Shown here: positions 19,437-29,164 of the stretch, in pieces
Layout of the letters: each line of letters begins with the position of its first letter
Position numbering within the stretch: the first letter of the stretch is position 1
Origin: Leucobacter edaphi
GTDB taxonomy: Bacteria > Actinomycetota > Actinomycetes > Actinomycetales > Microbacteriaceae
Assembly (NCBI RefSeq): GCF_016522535.1
Contig: NZ_JAEHOI010000006.1
Location: forward strand, 186,001-250,000
Reading direction: 5' to 3'
Length of the DNA stretch: 64,000 nt
Translations under genes and position numbers: made by a program
Notes under the pieces: generated by a model
Database searches by the model: none
What the model was told of the DNA's origin: nothing
Seen by the model: only the letters and a program-made list of their open reading frames with translations

Positions 19437-21152
19437 CTAGCCCGAGCAGTACTTCACTTCGAGCTTGCTGCCCTGCGGCTGATCGCCGACGATGGACTGC
19501 CACTCGACCGGGAAACCGGCCTTGGACTTGCAGCTCGTATCCGCCGTGTACTGCACCTGCAGGCCGAGATTGTCGACCATGGAGCGCGACACCTCAAGCG
19601 GCTGACCCGTCACGTTGGGCACCTGCATCTTGCCGCTCGACACCTTCACCTCGACACCGCCGCCCGATTCGAGCTTCGTTCCGGGCTTCGGCGTGACGTC
19701 GAGCACGCGGCCCTCCGTCTCGAGCGGATCGTCGACGGACTTCACCAGGCTGACCGAGAGACCGAGATCCTCGACCCGCTTGGTGTAGTCCTTGATCGAC
19801 ATCCGGGCGAAGTCGGGGACCTGAGCGGACTCGGGGCCCGTGGAGATGAAAATCTTCACCTCGTCGCCGACGCTCAGCATGCTGCCGGCCTCGGGATCCG
19901 TGGAGATAATGTGGCCAGCGGCGACCTTGTCGTTCGTCTGCTCGACCTGCACGGCCACGAGATCGGCATCGCGCAACTGCTTGATCGCATCGCTCGTCGC
20001 AACGTTCACGAGATCGGGAACCTCGCGCGATGTCGACGGCTGGAACTGCTGCGGCGCGAGCGTGACGAGCCAGAAGACGACCGCGATGATCACCGCGCCG
20101 ACCGTCAGAATCGCCGCCCAGGTCCACATGACCGGGGGCCGGCTCTGGGTCCGGGTGCCGCCGCCGCCCTCGGACAGCTGGCGCAGTGCGAGATCGGACT
20201 CGGAAACCTCTTCGCCGCCCGAGAACAGGACCGCGTCCTGCTGCTGCACCTCGAGCTTCGGCATCCGGCCCTCCGCAGCCTCGCGGAGCGCCTCGCGGAA
20301 CTCAGCCGCGGACTGGAAGCGCTTCGCGCGATCCTTCGCGAGGCTGTAGAGCACGACACGGTCGAGCTCGGGCGTGACCTCGGGCTGCCGCTCGCTCGGC
20401 GGCTTCGGCCGCTCGCTCACGTGCTGATAGGCCACAGCGACGGCGGTGTCGCCGCGGAACGGGACGTCGCCCGTCAGGAGTTCGTACAGGAGCACGCCCG
20501 TGGAGTAGAGGTCGGTGCGCGCGTCGATCGACTCGCCCTTCGCCTGTTCCGGCGAGAAGTAGGCGGCGGTGCCGAGGATCGCCGTGGTCTGCTGCAGCGT
20601 TGACGAGGTCTCCGACACCGCGCGCGCGATGCCGAAATCCATGACCTTGACCTGGCCGGTCGAGGTGATCATGATGTTCGCGGGCTTGATGTCGCGGTGC
20701 ACGATACCGGCGCGGTGCGAATACTCGAGCGCGGTGAGCACCGAATCGACGACGCGGCACGCCTCGGACTGGGACAGCGCGCCCTGCGTGACGAGCTGCC
20801 GGAGGTTCGTGCCCTCGACGTACTCCATCACGATGAACGGGAGACGCTTGGCCCCGTCAGCGGTCTGGATCAGGTCGTCTCCGGCGTCGAACACGCGCAC
20901 CACGGTCGGGTGCGCCATGCGCGAGGCCGAGTGGGCCTCCTGCCGGAAGCGCTCGCGGAACTGCTCGTCACCCGCGAGGTCGGCTTTCATGACCTTGATC
21001 GCGACCTGACGACCCAGTTTGGTATCGGTGCCGCGATACACCGTTGCCATCCCACCCTGCCCGATGAAATCACCAATGGCGTAGCGGCCGGCCAGAATTC
21101 GCTGCTCGCCAACGTCGGCGGTCTCCGGCATCTCCACCTCTTCCATGGTCAT
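19437..21152 (-). CDS. pknB: PASTA-domain Ser/Thr protein kinase PknB
   Basis: 571-aa transmembrane kinase controlling cell-wall growth and division. Kinase domain about 20-280: glycine loop IGQGGMATVY, Lys53, HRD at 152-154, DFG at 172-174. Juxtamembrane linker, one transmembrane helix (about 340-362, TWAAILTVGAVIIAVVFWLV), then several extracellular PASTA repeats that bind muropeptides or lipid II (motifs VPDLVNVATSDAIKQLRDADL, VPDFARMSIKDYTKRVEDLG, VPNVTGQPLEVSRSMVDNLG). Last gene of the fhaA-to-pknB operon, 81 nt after pknA. Confidence 0.95.
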   Translation of the reverse strand: MTMEEVEMPETADVGEQRILAGRYAIGDFIGQGGMATVYRGTDTKLGRQVAIKVMKADLAGDEQFRERFRQEAHSASRMAHPTVVRVFDAGDDLIQTADGAKRLPFIVMEYVEGTNLRQLVTQGALSQSEACRVVDSVLTALEYSHRAGIVHRDIKPANIMITSTGQVKVMDFGIARAVSETSSTLQQTTAILGTAAYFSPEQAKGESIDARTDLYSTGVLLYELLTGDVPFRGDTAVAVAYQHVSERPKPPSERQPEVTPELDRVVLYSLAKDRAKRFQSAAEFREALREAAEGRMPKLEVQQQDAVLFSGGEEVSESDLALRQLSEGGGGTRTQSRPPVMWTWAAILTVGAVIIAVVFWLVTLAPQQFQPSTSREVPDLVNVATSDAIKQLRDADLVAVQVEQTNDKVAAGHIISTDPEAGSMLSVGDEVKIFISTGPESAQVPDFARMSIKDYTKRVEDLGLSVSLVKSVDDPLETEGRVLDVTPKPGTKLESGGGVEVKVSSGKMQVPNVTGQPLEVSRSMVDNLGLQVQYTADTSCKSKAGFPVEWQSIVGDQPQGSKLEVKYCSG

Positions 21153-21233
21153 CGAACAGATCCCAGTTTACTGCGGACAGGTTCCGAATGCCCCGAGGAC
21201 ACTCGAAACTGTCCTCATCTGGACTTTCAATCG

Positions 21234-23048
21234 TTATTGATTGCTGTTCCCGTTGCCATTCCCGGTGCCGGGATTGGGGTTGGGCTCAGGCTTCGCGGGC
21301 GCCTTCACCGTGATCGTCGCCGCGCCCGACGGGTCGGAATTGCGCGTCACGGACGAACCGTTGCCGCAGGTGTAGGTGTAGGTGACGGTGATCTTGCCGT
21401 CGCTCGTACCCGGCTCGAGCGCGTTCGCCTTCACGGCGACGCCGGGGGTCTGGGTCGAGCCGGGACCCGATCCGTCGCCCGAGATCGAAACGTTGTATGC
21501 CTGCAGCGTGAGGCCCGTGGGGCAGCTCGCAACGGGCCAGCTCACGTTCACGGTGCCGCCCGCGTCGACCGTGCTCGGGCTCGCGGTGGGGGTCCCGGGC
21601 GCAGTCACCTGGCCGAACGGAACGTTGTAGGTGAGCGTGATGCGCTCGTCGAACGGCACCTGGCCGCCGGACGGGGTCACGGCCGTCACGAGATCGACCT
21701 GATCGTCTGCGGCCTGGCTTCCGGGCTTGAGCGCGATGTTCGTGAACCCGGCAGCCTGCAGAGCCGCCTCGGCTTCCTTGTACTTCATGCCGATCAGGGA
21801 GTTCTCGTCGACGACGCCGGTCGTCGGGGCCTCAGACGTGGGAGGAGGGGTCGACGAGGTGGTCTTGGACGTGGTCGTCTTCGACGTGGTGGTCGGCTTC
21901 TTCTCGTCGCCGTTGTTCATGAGCGCGAAGGCGGTACCGATGCCCACGATGAGGAGCAGCGCGAGGAGCGTGATCAGGGGCCACGTCCACGGGCTCTTCT
22001 TCTTTTTCTTCTTCTCGGCGTCGGCTTCGCCATCGAGCTCCGTGGCCTCCGCGCCGTCCTCAAGGCCGAGGGCCGCTGCGCCACCCGCCCCGGCGGCGCC
22101 AGCGAGCGCCGTCGTCTTGGGCAGCGCCGTCGTCGCGGCGTCCATCGAGTCGGTCTGCTGCGGCATCACGGTCGTGGCCGGCTGCTCGTCCCCGAGCACC
22201 TGCGGCACGTACGTAGCGGCGAGGCGGACGTCGCCCCGATGCAGCGCCGTTGCGGCCTGCGCGAGCTTCGCCGCGGTCTCGGGCCGGCCCGCCGCGTCCT
22301 TCGCGAGGCAGGCGAAGACGAGGTTGCGAACGGGCTCGGGAACGTCGTCCGGCAGATCCGGCGGGGTGTCGTTGATCTGTGCCATCGCGATCGCGACCTG
22401 CGATTCGCCCGTGAAGGGACGCTTGCCTGCGAGGCACTCGTAGGCGACGACACCGAGCGAGTAGATGTCGGTCGCGGGCGTCGCGGTGTGGCCGCTCGCC
22501 TGCTCGGGCGCCAGATACTGCACGGTGCCCATGACCTGCCCGGTCGCGGTGAGCGGCACCTGGTCGGCGATGCGCGCGATCCCGAAATCGGTGATCTTGA
22601 CGCGGCCCTCGGGCGTGATCAAGAGGTTTCCGGGCTTGATATCGCGGTGGACGAGGCCAGCGTCGTGAGCCGCCTGCAGCGAGGTGGCCGTCTGCGCGAC
22701 GATGCCGAGTACGCGGTTCGCCGGGAGCCGGCCCTCGCGGTCGATGATCGTGGAGAGCGGCTCGCCGGGGACGAGCTCCATCACGATGTACGCCGAGCCC
22801 TGCTCCTCGCCGTAATCGAAGACGTTCGCGATGCCCTCGTGGTTGACGAGTGCTGCGTGGCGCGCCTCTGCGCGGAACCGCTCGAGGAACCCGGGGTCCC
22901 CCATGTACTCGTCCTTCAGGATCTTGATCGCAACGGTACGGCCGATGATGCTGTCGGTCGCCTGCCAGACCTCGCCCATGCCGCCGACGGCAATTCGCGA
23001 GCTCAGCTCGTAGCGTCCACCGAACGTGATACCTGCAGCTGGCCTCAT
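21234..23048 (-). CDS. pknA: PknA-type Ser/Thr kinase with a single PASTA domain
   Basis: 604 aa. Kinase domain about 12-270 with GGMGEVW, Lys42, HRD 134-136 and DFG 154-156. A proline/alanine-rich linker contains a KKKKKK stretch just before a transmembrane helix ([22 protein letters not shown]). Outside the cell come a Thr/Ser/Pro-rich linker, one PASTA repeat ([24 protein letters not shown]) and an Ig-like C-terminal domain with two cysteines, ending in an Asn/Gly tail. Mycobacterial PknA lacks PASTA, so this variant has an added sensor. It overlaps pbpA by 4 nt. Confidence 0.92.
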   Translation of the reverse strand: MRPAAGITFGGRYELSSRIAVGGMGEVWQATDSIIGRTVAIKILKDEYMGDPGFLERFRAEARHAALVNHEGIANVFDYGEEQGSAYIVMELVPGEPLSTIIDREGRLPANRVLGIVAQTATSLQAAHDAGLVHRDIKPGNLLITPEGRVKITDFGIARIADQVPLTATGQVMGTVQYLAPEQASGHTATPATDIYSLGVVAYECLAGKRPFTGESQVAIAMAQINDTPPDLPDDVPEPVRNLVFACLAKDAAGRPETAAKLAQAATALHRGDVRLAATYVPQVLGDEQPATTVMPQQTDSMDAATTALPKTTALAGAAGAGGAAALGLEDGAEATELDGEADAEKKKKKKSPWTWPLITLLALLLIVGIGTAFALMNNGDEKKPTTTSKTTTSKTTSSTPPPTSEAPTTGVVDENSLIGMKYKEAEAALQAAGFTNIALKPGSQAADDQVDLVTAVTPSGGQVPFDERITLTYNVPFGQVTAPGTPTASPSTVDAGGTVNVSWPVASCPTGLTLQAYNVSISGDGSGPGSTQTPGVAVKANALEPGTSDGKITVTYTYTCGNGSSVTRNSDPSGAATITVKAPAKPEPNPNPGTGNGNGNSNQ

Positions 23049-24532
23049 TCGCTCAACACCGCTTCCATAACTTGTTTTCCAACAGCCGTGGGGAGATCGA
23101 AAGATCCCCCTTCATATCCATACGCTTCGCCGCCGCCGTTCGCAATCACGACCGCGACCGCAACCTTGGGGTCGTCCACCGGCGCGAAACCGGTGAACCA
23201 GATCGTGTAGGGCAGCTCGGCGCCGTCCGCACTGGTTCCATTCTCCGCGGTGCCGGTCTTGCCCGCGACGCGAACCCCCGGGATCCCCGCTTTCTGGGCG
23301 AGGCCCTCCTGGGTGTTCACGCCGTGCTCCATCATCCCGGCAACCGCTGACGCCGTCTCCTTGGAGATCGGCTTGCTGAACTCCTCGGGCTTGTACTGGC
23401 TCTCGACGCGGAGATCCGGGGTGATGACGCTGTCTACGAGATGCGGCTTCATCACCGTACCCTCGTTCGCGATGCCGGCGGAAACCATGGCGACCTGCAG
23501 CGGCGTGGCGCGCACGTCGAGCTGGCCGATCGACGCGAGCGCCGTCTGCGCCTGATCCTCCGGCTCCGGGGAAACGCTCGGCGTGACCGGAATCGGGATG
23601 CTCAGGTCCTGGCCGTAGCCGAAGGCGCGGGCCATCTCGGGAACCTTGTTCTTGTCCATGCTCATCGCGAGCTCGGCGATGGGAATGTTGCACGACATCA
23701 CGATCGCCTGCTCGAGCGTGGCCTTCGAGCCGGAGCCGCAGGTGGTGCGCGACGCGTTCTGCATGACCGACGAGGACTGGGGAAGCTTGAGCTGGGCCGG
23801 GTTCGCGAAGGAGCTCGACGGCTTCGCCTTGCCGTCCTCGATCGCGGCCGCTGCGACGACGAGCTTGTAGACCGACCCAGGGTGGTACAGGTCGCCCGCG
23901 ATCGCGCGGTTCGTCATCGGCTTGCCGGGATCGGCGTCGAGCTTGCGATAGTTCTTGATGATCTCGGCGTCGTCGTTCGAGGCGAGCACTGCCGGATCGT
24001 AGCTGGGCGTCGAGGCCAGTGCGAGGATCTTGCCCGTCTTCGGTTCGAGCGCGACGACCGCGCCCTCGAAGTTCTGCGAGGTGAGTGCCTCGACGGCGGC
24101 CTTCTGCGCCTTCGGGTCGATCGTCGTCTGCACGGAGCTGCCCTGCGGCGAGGTGCCGTTGAGGGTGCGTTCGAGGCGGGTGAAGAACTGGGCGTTGCCG
24201 CTGCCCGAGAGCTCCTGATTCATCGCCGACTCGAGGCCCGTCTTGCCCTGGGAGTGCGAGAAGTAGCCCGTGATCGGGGCGTAGATCGAGCCGTCCTTGT
24301 ACTGGCGGACGAAGCGGTACTCGTCGCCCGTGGGGGTGGAGTACGCGATCGGGTCGCCGTCGACGAGGATCGACCCGCGCTCGATCTTGTAGCTGTTCTT
24401 GATCGTGCGCGTGTTCAGGCTGTTCGCCTGCAGCTCGTCGGCGTTCACGAACTGGATCATCGTGACCGCGAAGAACAGAAGGATGAACATGCCGAACACG
24501 GTCCGGGTGATGAACTTCAGCTGCTTGTTCAT
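23045..24532 (-). CDS. pbpA: Class B penicillin-binding protein PbpA
   Basis: 495-aa peptidoglycan transpeptidase. N-terminal membrane anchor (about 8-30), then the transpeptidase domain with Ser220-x-x-Lys223 (PGSVYK), SCN at 280-282 and KTG at 425-427. It pairs with the SEDS glycosyltransferase encoded immediately upstream (4-nt overlap) and is a known target of PknA/PknB-type control in mycobacteria. Confidence 0.95.
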   Translation of the reverse strand: MNKQLKFITRTVFGMFILLFFAVTMIQFVNADELQANSLNTRTIKNSYKIERGSILVDGDPIAYSTPTGDEYRFVRQYKDGSIYAPITGYFSHSQGKTGLESAMNQELSGSGNAQFFTRLERTLNGTSPQGSSVQTTIDPKAQKAAVEALTSQNFEGAVVALEPKTGKILALASTPSYDPAVLASNDDAEIIKNYRKLDADPGKPMTNRAIAGDLYHPGSVYKLVVAAAAIEDGKAKPSSSFANPAQLKLPQSSSVMQNASRTTCGSGSKATLEQAIVMSCNIPIAELAMSMDKNKVPEMARAFGYGQDLSIPIPVTPSVSPEPEDQAQTALASIGQLDVRATPLQVAMVSAGIANEGTVMKPHLVDSVITPDLRVESQYKPEEFSKPISKETASAVAGMMEHGVNTQEGLAQKAGIPGVRVAGKTGTAENGTSADGAELPYTIWFTGFAPVDDPKVAVAVVIANGGGEAYGYEGGSFDLPTAVGKQVMEAVLSE

Positions 24533-25932
24533 GCGCGGATCACCAGCTTCGGACGGTTGCGGACGGAGTTCGACAGCAGCACGAGGAGCGCGATGATGAT
24601 CCAGTTCGAGACGAGCGAGGATCCGCCCGCAGCGAGGAACGGGGCGGTGAGCCCCGTGAGCGGGATCACCCGGGTGACACCGCCAACGACGATGAACACC
24701 TGAAGCGCGATCGCGAACGCGAGGCCAGAGGCGAGCAGCTTGCCGAAGTCGTCCTGGCCGGCGAAGCCGATGCGGAGGCCGCGGCCGACGAGCAGCAGAT
24801 ACGCGGCGAGCACGACGAACAGGCCGATCAGGCCCACTTCCTCACCGAGGCTCGGGATGATGTAGTCGCTCTGCGCGAGCGGGGTGATCTCCGGGTAGCC
24901 CTGCCCGAGGCCCGTGCCCGTCATGCCGCCGTTCGCCATTCCGAACAGCCCCTGCACCATCTGGTAGCTGCCGCCCTGCGCATCGCGGAACGGGTCGAGC
25001 CAGTTCGCGAACCGGGTGTGCACGTACGACAGGGTCTGGCTCGCGACGATGCCGCCGACGAGGAACAGGCCGACGCCGAGGATGACCCAGCCGATCCGCG
25101 CCGTCGCGATGTACAGCATCGACAGGAACAGGCCGAAGTAGAGGAGCGAGGTGCCGAGGTCGCGCTGGAACACGAGCACCGACATCGCGGCGAGCCAGAA
25201 CACGAACAGGGGGCCGAGATCGCGGGCGCGCGGGAAGCGGATGCCGAGGATCTTCTTCCCCGTCATCGCGAGTGAGTCGCGCGCCTGCACGAGGTAGCCG
25301 GCGAAGAAGATCGCGAGCAGGATCTTCGCGATCTCGCCCGGCTGGAACGAGAACGAGCCGATGTGGATCCACACCCGGGCGCCATTGATCTCCTGGCCGA
25401 TGACGGGCAGCATCGGGAGCAGCAGGAGAATCACTGCCGCGAGCCCCGACAGGTAGGTGTAGCGGAACAGCACCATGTGGTTGCGGACGACCGCGAGTAC
25501 GACGATCGCAACGATGAGCGCGACCGAAGACCAGACGAGCTGCCGGATCGAGGTCGACGCCCAGCCGGAGAGCCCGAGTCCGAGGTCGATGCGGTAGATC
25601 ATCGCGATGCCGACGCTGTTCAGGAACGCGGCGATCGGCAGGATCAGGGGATCGGCGTCCGGCGCGATCCTGCGAATCGCGAAGTGCAGCGCGAACAGGC
25701 AGATCGCGAACAGCACGCCGCCGGGCACGAGCGTCGTCGTGACCCGGCCCTGCACCGTGAGGTCGATGATCACGACCGCGGCGATGCCGATCGCGAGCGC
25801 GAAGATGAGGAGCGACAGCTCGAGTCCCATGAGCTTGCGCGGAGCGCGGAGCGCGGTGATGCGCTGCAGCACCGTCTCGCTCGTGCGGGTCTTCTCGAAG
25901 CTGCGGGGCTCCTTGGCGGCGGTGTCACTCAC
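24529..25932 (-). CDS. rodA: SEDS glycosyltransferase, FtsW/RodA family
   Basis: 467-aa polytopic protein with about 12 helices that polymerises lipid II together with the neighbouring PbpA. Family hallmarks are NGARVWIHIGSFSFQPGEIAKI (the W/E-K loop) and GTGLGQGYPEITPLAQSDYI (catalytic loop with essential Asp/Glu neighbourhood). RodA rather than FtsW is inferred from its place in the pbpA-pknA-pknB operon. Overlaps pstP by 8 nt. Confidence 0.94.
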   Translation of the reverse strand: MSDTAAKEPRSFEKTRTSETVLQRITALRAPRKLMGLELSLLIFALAIGIAAVVIIDLTVQGRVTTTLVPGGVLFAICLFALHFAIRRIAPDADPLILPIAAFLNSVGIAMIYRIDLGLGLSGWASTSIRQLVWSSVALIVAIVVLAVVRNHMVLFRYTYLSGLAAVILLLLPMLPVIGQEINGARVWIHIGSFSFQPGEIAKILLAIFFAGYLVQARDSLAMTGKKILGIRFPRARDLGPLFVFWLAAMSVLVFQRDLGTSLLYFGLFLSMLYIATARIGWVILGVGLFLVGGIVASQTLSYVHTRFANWLDPFRDAQGGSYQMVQGLFGMANGGMTGTGLGQGYPEITPLAQSDYIIPSLGEEVGLIGLFVVLAAYLLLVGRGLRIGFAGQDDFGKLLASGLAFAIALQVFIVVGGVTRVIPLTGLTAPFLAAGGSSLVSNWIIIALLVLLSNSVRNRPKLVIRA

Positions 25933-27172
25933 CGGGCACCCCCAATCGCAGCACGATGTCTCTGGCCTCCTCGAGGGACCCCGCGGCGAGCGTGCGCTTC
26001 AGCTGGCGCTGCTCGAGGCCGTCGAGCTCGGAGAGCGGGATCTCGGTGTCCTCGGCAACGGAGCTCAGCGAGAACGAGCCGATCGACTGCTGCACGCCGC
26101 GGTAGATGATGACCGTGTCGCCGTCAGTTCCCACGTAGTAGCGGGACTGCGTCCACTCGTACCCGAGGAACAGGGCACCGGCGATCGACGCGAGGATCGC
26201 GACCACGCCGAACGCCCACAGGATGCGGCGGCGACGATTGCGTCGGCGGGTCTCGGCGATGAGCTCGGCGAGGTACTCGTCGACGCGGGCCTCGAAGTGG
26301 CTCTCCTCGATCTGCGGCGGGCGGCGCACCGGGCGACGGCGCAGGATCCGAGTGCGAGCGGTCGACACCGATCCGTCGCGGGGAGCAGGGGAGGTCGCGG
26401 CCGAACCGACGAAACGCGGATTCGGCTCCGTGATTTCCTGGGGCTCATCAGTGGTTTCGACGAGCACCACGGTGACGTTGTCGGGGGCTCCGTGAGCGAG
26501 GCTCTTGTCGATGAGCGAGTCGACCGCGCCCTGCAGGCTCGAGCGGCGGCGCAGGATCTTCTCGATATCGGGGTCGTCGACGTAGCCGCACAGGCCGTCC
26601 GAGCAGAGGAGCCAGACGTCGCCCGGCCGCGTCGAGATGACTTCGGTGTCGACCTGCGGCGACGAGTCGACGTCGCCGAGCACGCGCATGAGCACCGAAC
26701 GGCGAGGGTGCGTCTTCGCCTCCTCCTCGGTGATCTTGCCGCTGTCGACGAGGCGCTGCACGAAGGTGTGATCCTTCGTGATCTGGCGCAGCTCGTTGTC
26801 GCGGAGCAGGTAGAGGCGGGAGTCGCCGATGTGGGCGAGGGCGAGCTGGTCGCCGACGGTCATGAAACCCGTGAACGTGGTCCCCATGCCCGCGAGCTCC
26901 GGGCGCTCGCGCACGGTCGAGCGCAGCTTCGAGTTGGCCTCGAGCACCGCAGAGCGGAGGGTGTTCGTGGTGGCCTCGGCGGAGCACTCGGGCTTCTCGT
27001 CCAGCTCGGCCATGGCCTTCGTGGCAATCGCCGAGGCGACGTCGCCGCCCGCGTGGCCGCCCATGCCGTCCGCGACGAGGAACAGATAGTCGCCGGCGTA
27101 GCCGGAGTCCTGGTTGTTCGCCCGCACCATCCCCACATGGGAACCGACGGCGCTCTGATACCCGACCGTCAC
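25925..27172 (-). CDS. pstP: PP2C-type Ser/Thr phosphatase PstP
   Basis: 415 aa from a GTG at 27172, chosen because the PP2C fold begins at once (GYQSAVGSHVGMVRANNQDS) and the fhaB stop lies 2 nt upstream. Metal-binding motifs NQDS, VADGMGGHAGGDVAS, HIGDSRLYLL and SDGLCGYV/DNVTVVLV are all present. A transmembrane helix (about 298-320, ILWAFGVVAILASIAGALFLG) leads to a short extracellular domain. It removes phosphates placed by PknA/PknB and FHA partners. Confidence 0.94.
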   Translation of the reverse strand: MTVGYQSAVGSHVGMVRANNQDSGYAGDYLFLVADGMGGHAGGDVASAIATKAMAELDEKPECSAEATTNTLRSAVLEANSKLRSTVRERPELAGMGTTFTGFMTVGDQLALAHIGDSRLYLLRDNELRQITKDHTFVQRLVDSGKITEEEAKTHPRRSVLMRVLGDVDSSPQVDTEVISTRPGDVWLLCSDGLCGYVDDPDIEKILRRRSSLQGAVDSLIDKSLAHGAPDNVTVVLVETTDEPQEITEPNPRFVGSAATSPAPRDGSVSTARTRILRRRPVRRPPQIEESHFEARVDEYLAELIAETRRRNRRRRILWAFGVVAILASIAGALFLGYEWTQSRYYVGTDGDTVIIYRGVQQSIGSFSLSSVAEDTEIPLSELDGLEQRQLKRTLAAGSLEEARDIVLRLGVPGE

Positions 27173-27174
27173 GG

Positions 27175-27849
27175 TTAGGGCCTCAGCTCGAACGTCGTCG
27201 TGCCGATCGTGACCGGGGTGTTGAGCGGAACAACGACGGGGCGTTTGACGCGCTCCCCGTTGAGGCGAGTGCCGTTCGTGGAGTCGAGGTCCGTGAGGAT
27301 CCACTGATCGCCCTGGCGGGCCAGGCGCGCGTGGTAGGTCGAGGTGTACTCGTCGACGATGACGAGCGTCGAATCGCCGCTGCGGCCGATCGACACGAAG
27401 TCCTCATCGAGGGGGATCGCGGTGCCCGTGGCGACGCCCGAGGTGATGACGAGCGTGCCTGCAGCGCCGTGACCGGGGGTTCCAGCCGCGGGGGCGGCCC
27501 CGGAGGCGGTGGGCTCCGGTCCGGCAGAAGGCAGTAGGCCTGCCGACGGGGTGATCGCCGGACCCGAGTCGGCGGGGCGTCCGCCCGCCGACTGCACGGC
27601 CTCGGTGGGGGCGCTCGGGGCGCTCGGGGCCGGTGCGGCCGCGGCGACCGGGGGAGCGGAGACCGGGGCGGCCGCGGCGACGACGGGCGACGCCGATCCG
27701 GATCCCGACGATCGCCCGTTCTCGGACTTCAGCCGGCGCACCGGGGCGCCGAACAGGTCGCTCCGCAGCGCGTACACGATCGTGAAGATGAAGAACCACA
27801 GCAGCAGGAGGAACCCGATGCGCAGGATGAGCAGGGTGAGTTCGCTCAC
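27175..27849 (-). CDS. fhaB: FHA-domain protein FhaB (FipA)
   Basis: 224 aa. N-terminal transmembrane helix (about 5-27), a long Ala/Pro-rich linker, and a C-terminal FHA domain (SIGRSGDSTLVIVDEYTSTYHARL, LDSTNGTRLNGERV) that binds phosphothreonine on kinases or their targets. In mycobacteria the equivalent protein links FtsZ and FtsQ-type divisome parts to the kinases. Overlaps fhaA by 4 nt. Confidence 0.9.
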   Translation of the reverse strand: MSELTLLILRIGFLLLLWFFIFTIVYALRSDLFGAPVRRLKSENGRSSGSGSASPVVAAAAPVSAPPVAAAAPAPSAPSAPTEAVQSAGGRPADSGPAITPSAGLLPSAGPEPTASGAAPAAGTPGHGAAGTLVITSGVATGTAIPLDEDFVSIGRSGDSTLVIVDEYTSTYHARLARQGDQWILTDLDSTNGTRLNGERVKRPVVVPLNTPVTIGTTTFELRP

Positions 27850-28727
27850 AGCCCCCTCCAGAAGTCCTGGTCGATGCCGGGTGCCCCACCCGGCTCGGAG
27901 TTGCCGCGGGGCGCGGCAGGAGGTTGGGGCTCGGACGGCGGGCGCGTGGCGCGCGCAATCCGGGAGTTCGCGGGGGCGGCGGGGGCCGCCTGAGCCTGAG
28001 GAGCCGGTGCCTGAGGCGCCGCCGGCTGCCGGCGCGGCTGCTGCGGCGCTGACGCGCGCGCCTGACGTCCCGGGACCAGCTGGAAGACGAGCGACGTCTG
28101 CCCGATCGTAATGACCGTGCCCGCGACGAGCGCCGCCTCGCGGAACCGTTCGCCGTTGATCTTCGAACCGTTCGTCGACCCGAGATCGCGGGCAATGCCG
28201 GCGCTGCCGTCCCAGATCAGGTCAAGATGACGGCGCGACGCCGCGCTGTCAGAGATCCGGATCCCGCAGTCGCTGCCGCGGCCAACGGTGGTGGTGCCGC
28301 GCTTCAGTTCGTGACGCACGCCATCGACATCGATCGCGGCAACCCACTCGACCGAGCCCTCGACCCGCGAGGAATCGACCTCGAGGACGCCCGTCGTGAC
28401 CGACGAATCCGCGCGCACCTCGACATCCGGCTCGCCCATCAACTGGTAGCTCTGACGCTTCGCGTGCTTGACGACGACGGCGCGCAGCTCGTTCTCGAGC
28501 GTCGCCCCCAGCGCCCGCAGGCGGTCCGCATCCTTCTCGGACACGCGCACCACGAAGCGATTCGGTGCGAGCACCCGATCACGATCGACGACGACCGCGC
28601 CAATATCGAGCTCGCGCTTCAACGCCGAAGCGATCTCAACCGGCTGCACACCGGAGCGGAACGTCTTCGCGAACGCCCCATTCACAGCACGCTCGAGGCC
28701 GCGCTCGACGCTATCCAGAATCCCCAC
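27846..28727 (-). CDS. fhaA: DUF3662/FHA-domain protein FhaA
   Basis: 293 aa, GTG start with GAGGTG 7 nt before it. Residues 1-115 are the DUF3662 domain (MGILDSVERGLERAVNGAF opening), then a linker and a C-terminal FHA domain around residues 145-225 (TVGRGSDCGIRISDSAASRRH, DLGSTNGSKINGER). The Pro/Ala/Gln-rich tail is unusual in following rather than preceding the FHA domain. In mycobacteria FhaA binds the pseudokinase MviN to control peptidoglycan synthesis. First gene of the seven-gene operon. Confidence 0.9.
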   Translation of the reverse strand: MGILDSVERGLERAVNGAFAKTFRSGVQPVEIASALKRELDIGAVVVDRDRVLAPNRFVVRVSEKDADRLRALGATLENELRAVVVKHAKRQSYQLMGEPDVEVRADSSVTTGVLEVDSSRVEGSVEWVAAIDVDGVRHELKRGTTTVGRGSDCGIRISDSAASRRHLDLIWDGSAGIARDLGSTNGSKINGERFREAALVAGTVITIGQTSLVFQLVPGRQARASAPQQPRRQPAAPQAPAPQAQAAPAAPANSRIARATRPPSEPQPPAAPRGNSEPGGAPGIDQDFWRGL

Positions 28728-28755
28728 GTGACCACCTCGCTTACTGTTCTATCCG

Positions 28756-28781
28756 GTACCTCCGCGCGACAGCGGAGGTAC
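28756..28781. promoter_or_regulatory. Perfect inverted repeat in front of the fhaA operon
   Basis: GTACCTCCGC (28756-28765) and GCGGAGGTAC (28772-28781), 10-bp arms around GCGACA, centred about 40 nt upstream of the fhaA start. Either an operator or a leader hairpin; on the minus strand a -10-like TAGAAC lies between it and the gene. Confidence 0.5.
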
Positions 28782-28864
28782 AACCGATCAAGTTAACGGT
28801 GCCACGCTCGTGGGACCGACGCACGCCGCCACGCGGCCACACGCGTTGATCAGTGTAGCCCGCT

Positions 28865-28894
28865 TTGGTGAGAAGCCCCCGGGCCTGCTAAGCT
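28865..28894 (+). promoter_or_regulatory. Promoter of tRNA-Leu
   Basis: TTGGTG (28865-28870) and TAAGCT (28889-28894) with an 18-nt spacer, about 40 nt before the mature tRNA. Confidence 0.5.
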
Positions 28895-28934
28895 TGTGGA
28901 GTTGTCCGGGCCTGTGCCCGAACACAACGAACAC

Positions 28935-29018
28935 GCGCGAGTGGCGGAATTGGCAGACGCGCTGGCTTCAGGTGCCAGTGCCCGCAAGGGCGTGGGGGTT
29001 CAAGTCCCCCCTCGCGCA
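28935..29018 (+). tRNA. tRNA-Leu (anticodon CAG)
   Basis: 84-nt class II tRNA with acceptor GCGCGAG/CTCGCGC, anticodon loop TTCAGGT (CAG), a long variable arm (TGCCCGCAAGGGCG) and T-arm GGGGGTTCAAGTCCCCC. CCA is not encoded. Confidence 0.97.
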
Positions 29019-29030
29019 CGTAGGAATCGC

Positions 29031-29061
29031 GGAAGCTCCGATCTTTGAGGTCGGAGCTTCC
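29031..29061 (+). terminator. Terminator after tRNA-Leu
   Basis: Perfect 11-bp stem GGAAGCTCCGA (29031-29041) and TCGGAGCTTCC (29051-29061), 12 nt after the tRNA end. Confidence 0.75.
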
Positions 29062-29164
29062 TGCGTTTCGGGGACTTGAACCCCGGGGTTCAGCGGCGCG
29101 GTGGTGCCGCCGCGGCGAGCGGCAAACGCGATGCGTTTGCCTCCAGCTCGCCGCGCGGGCGTCG

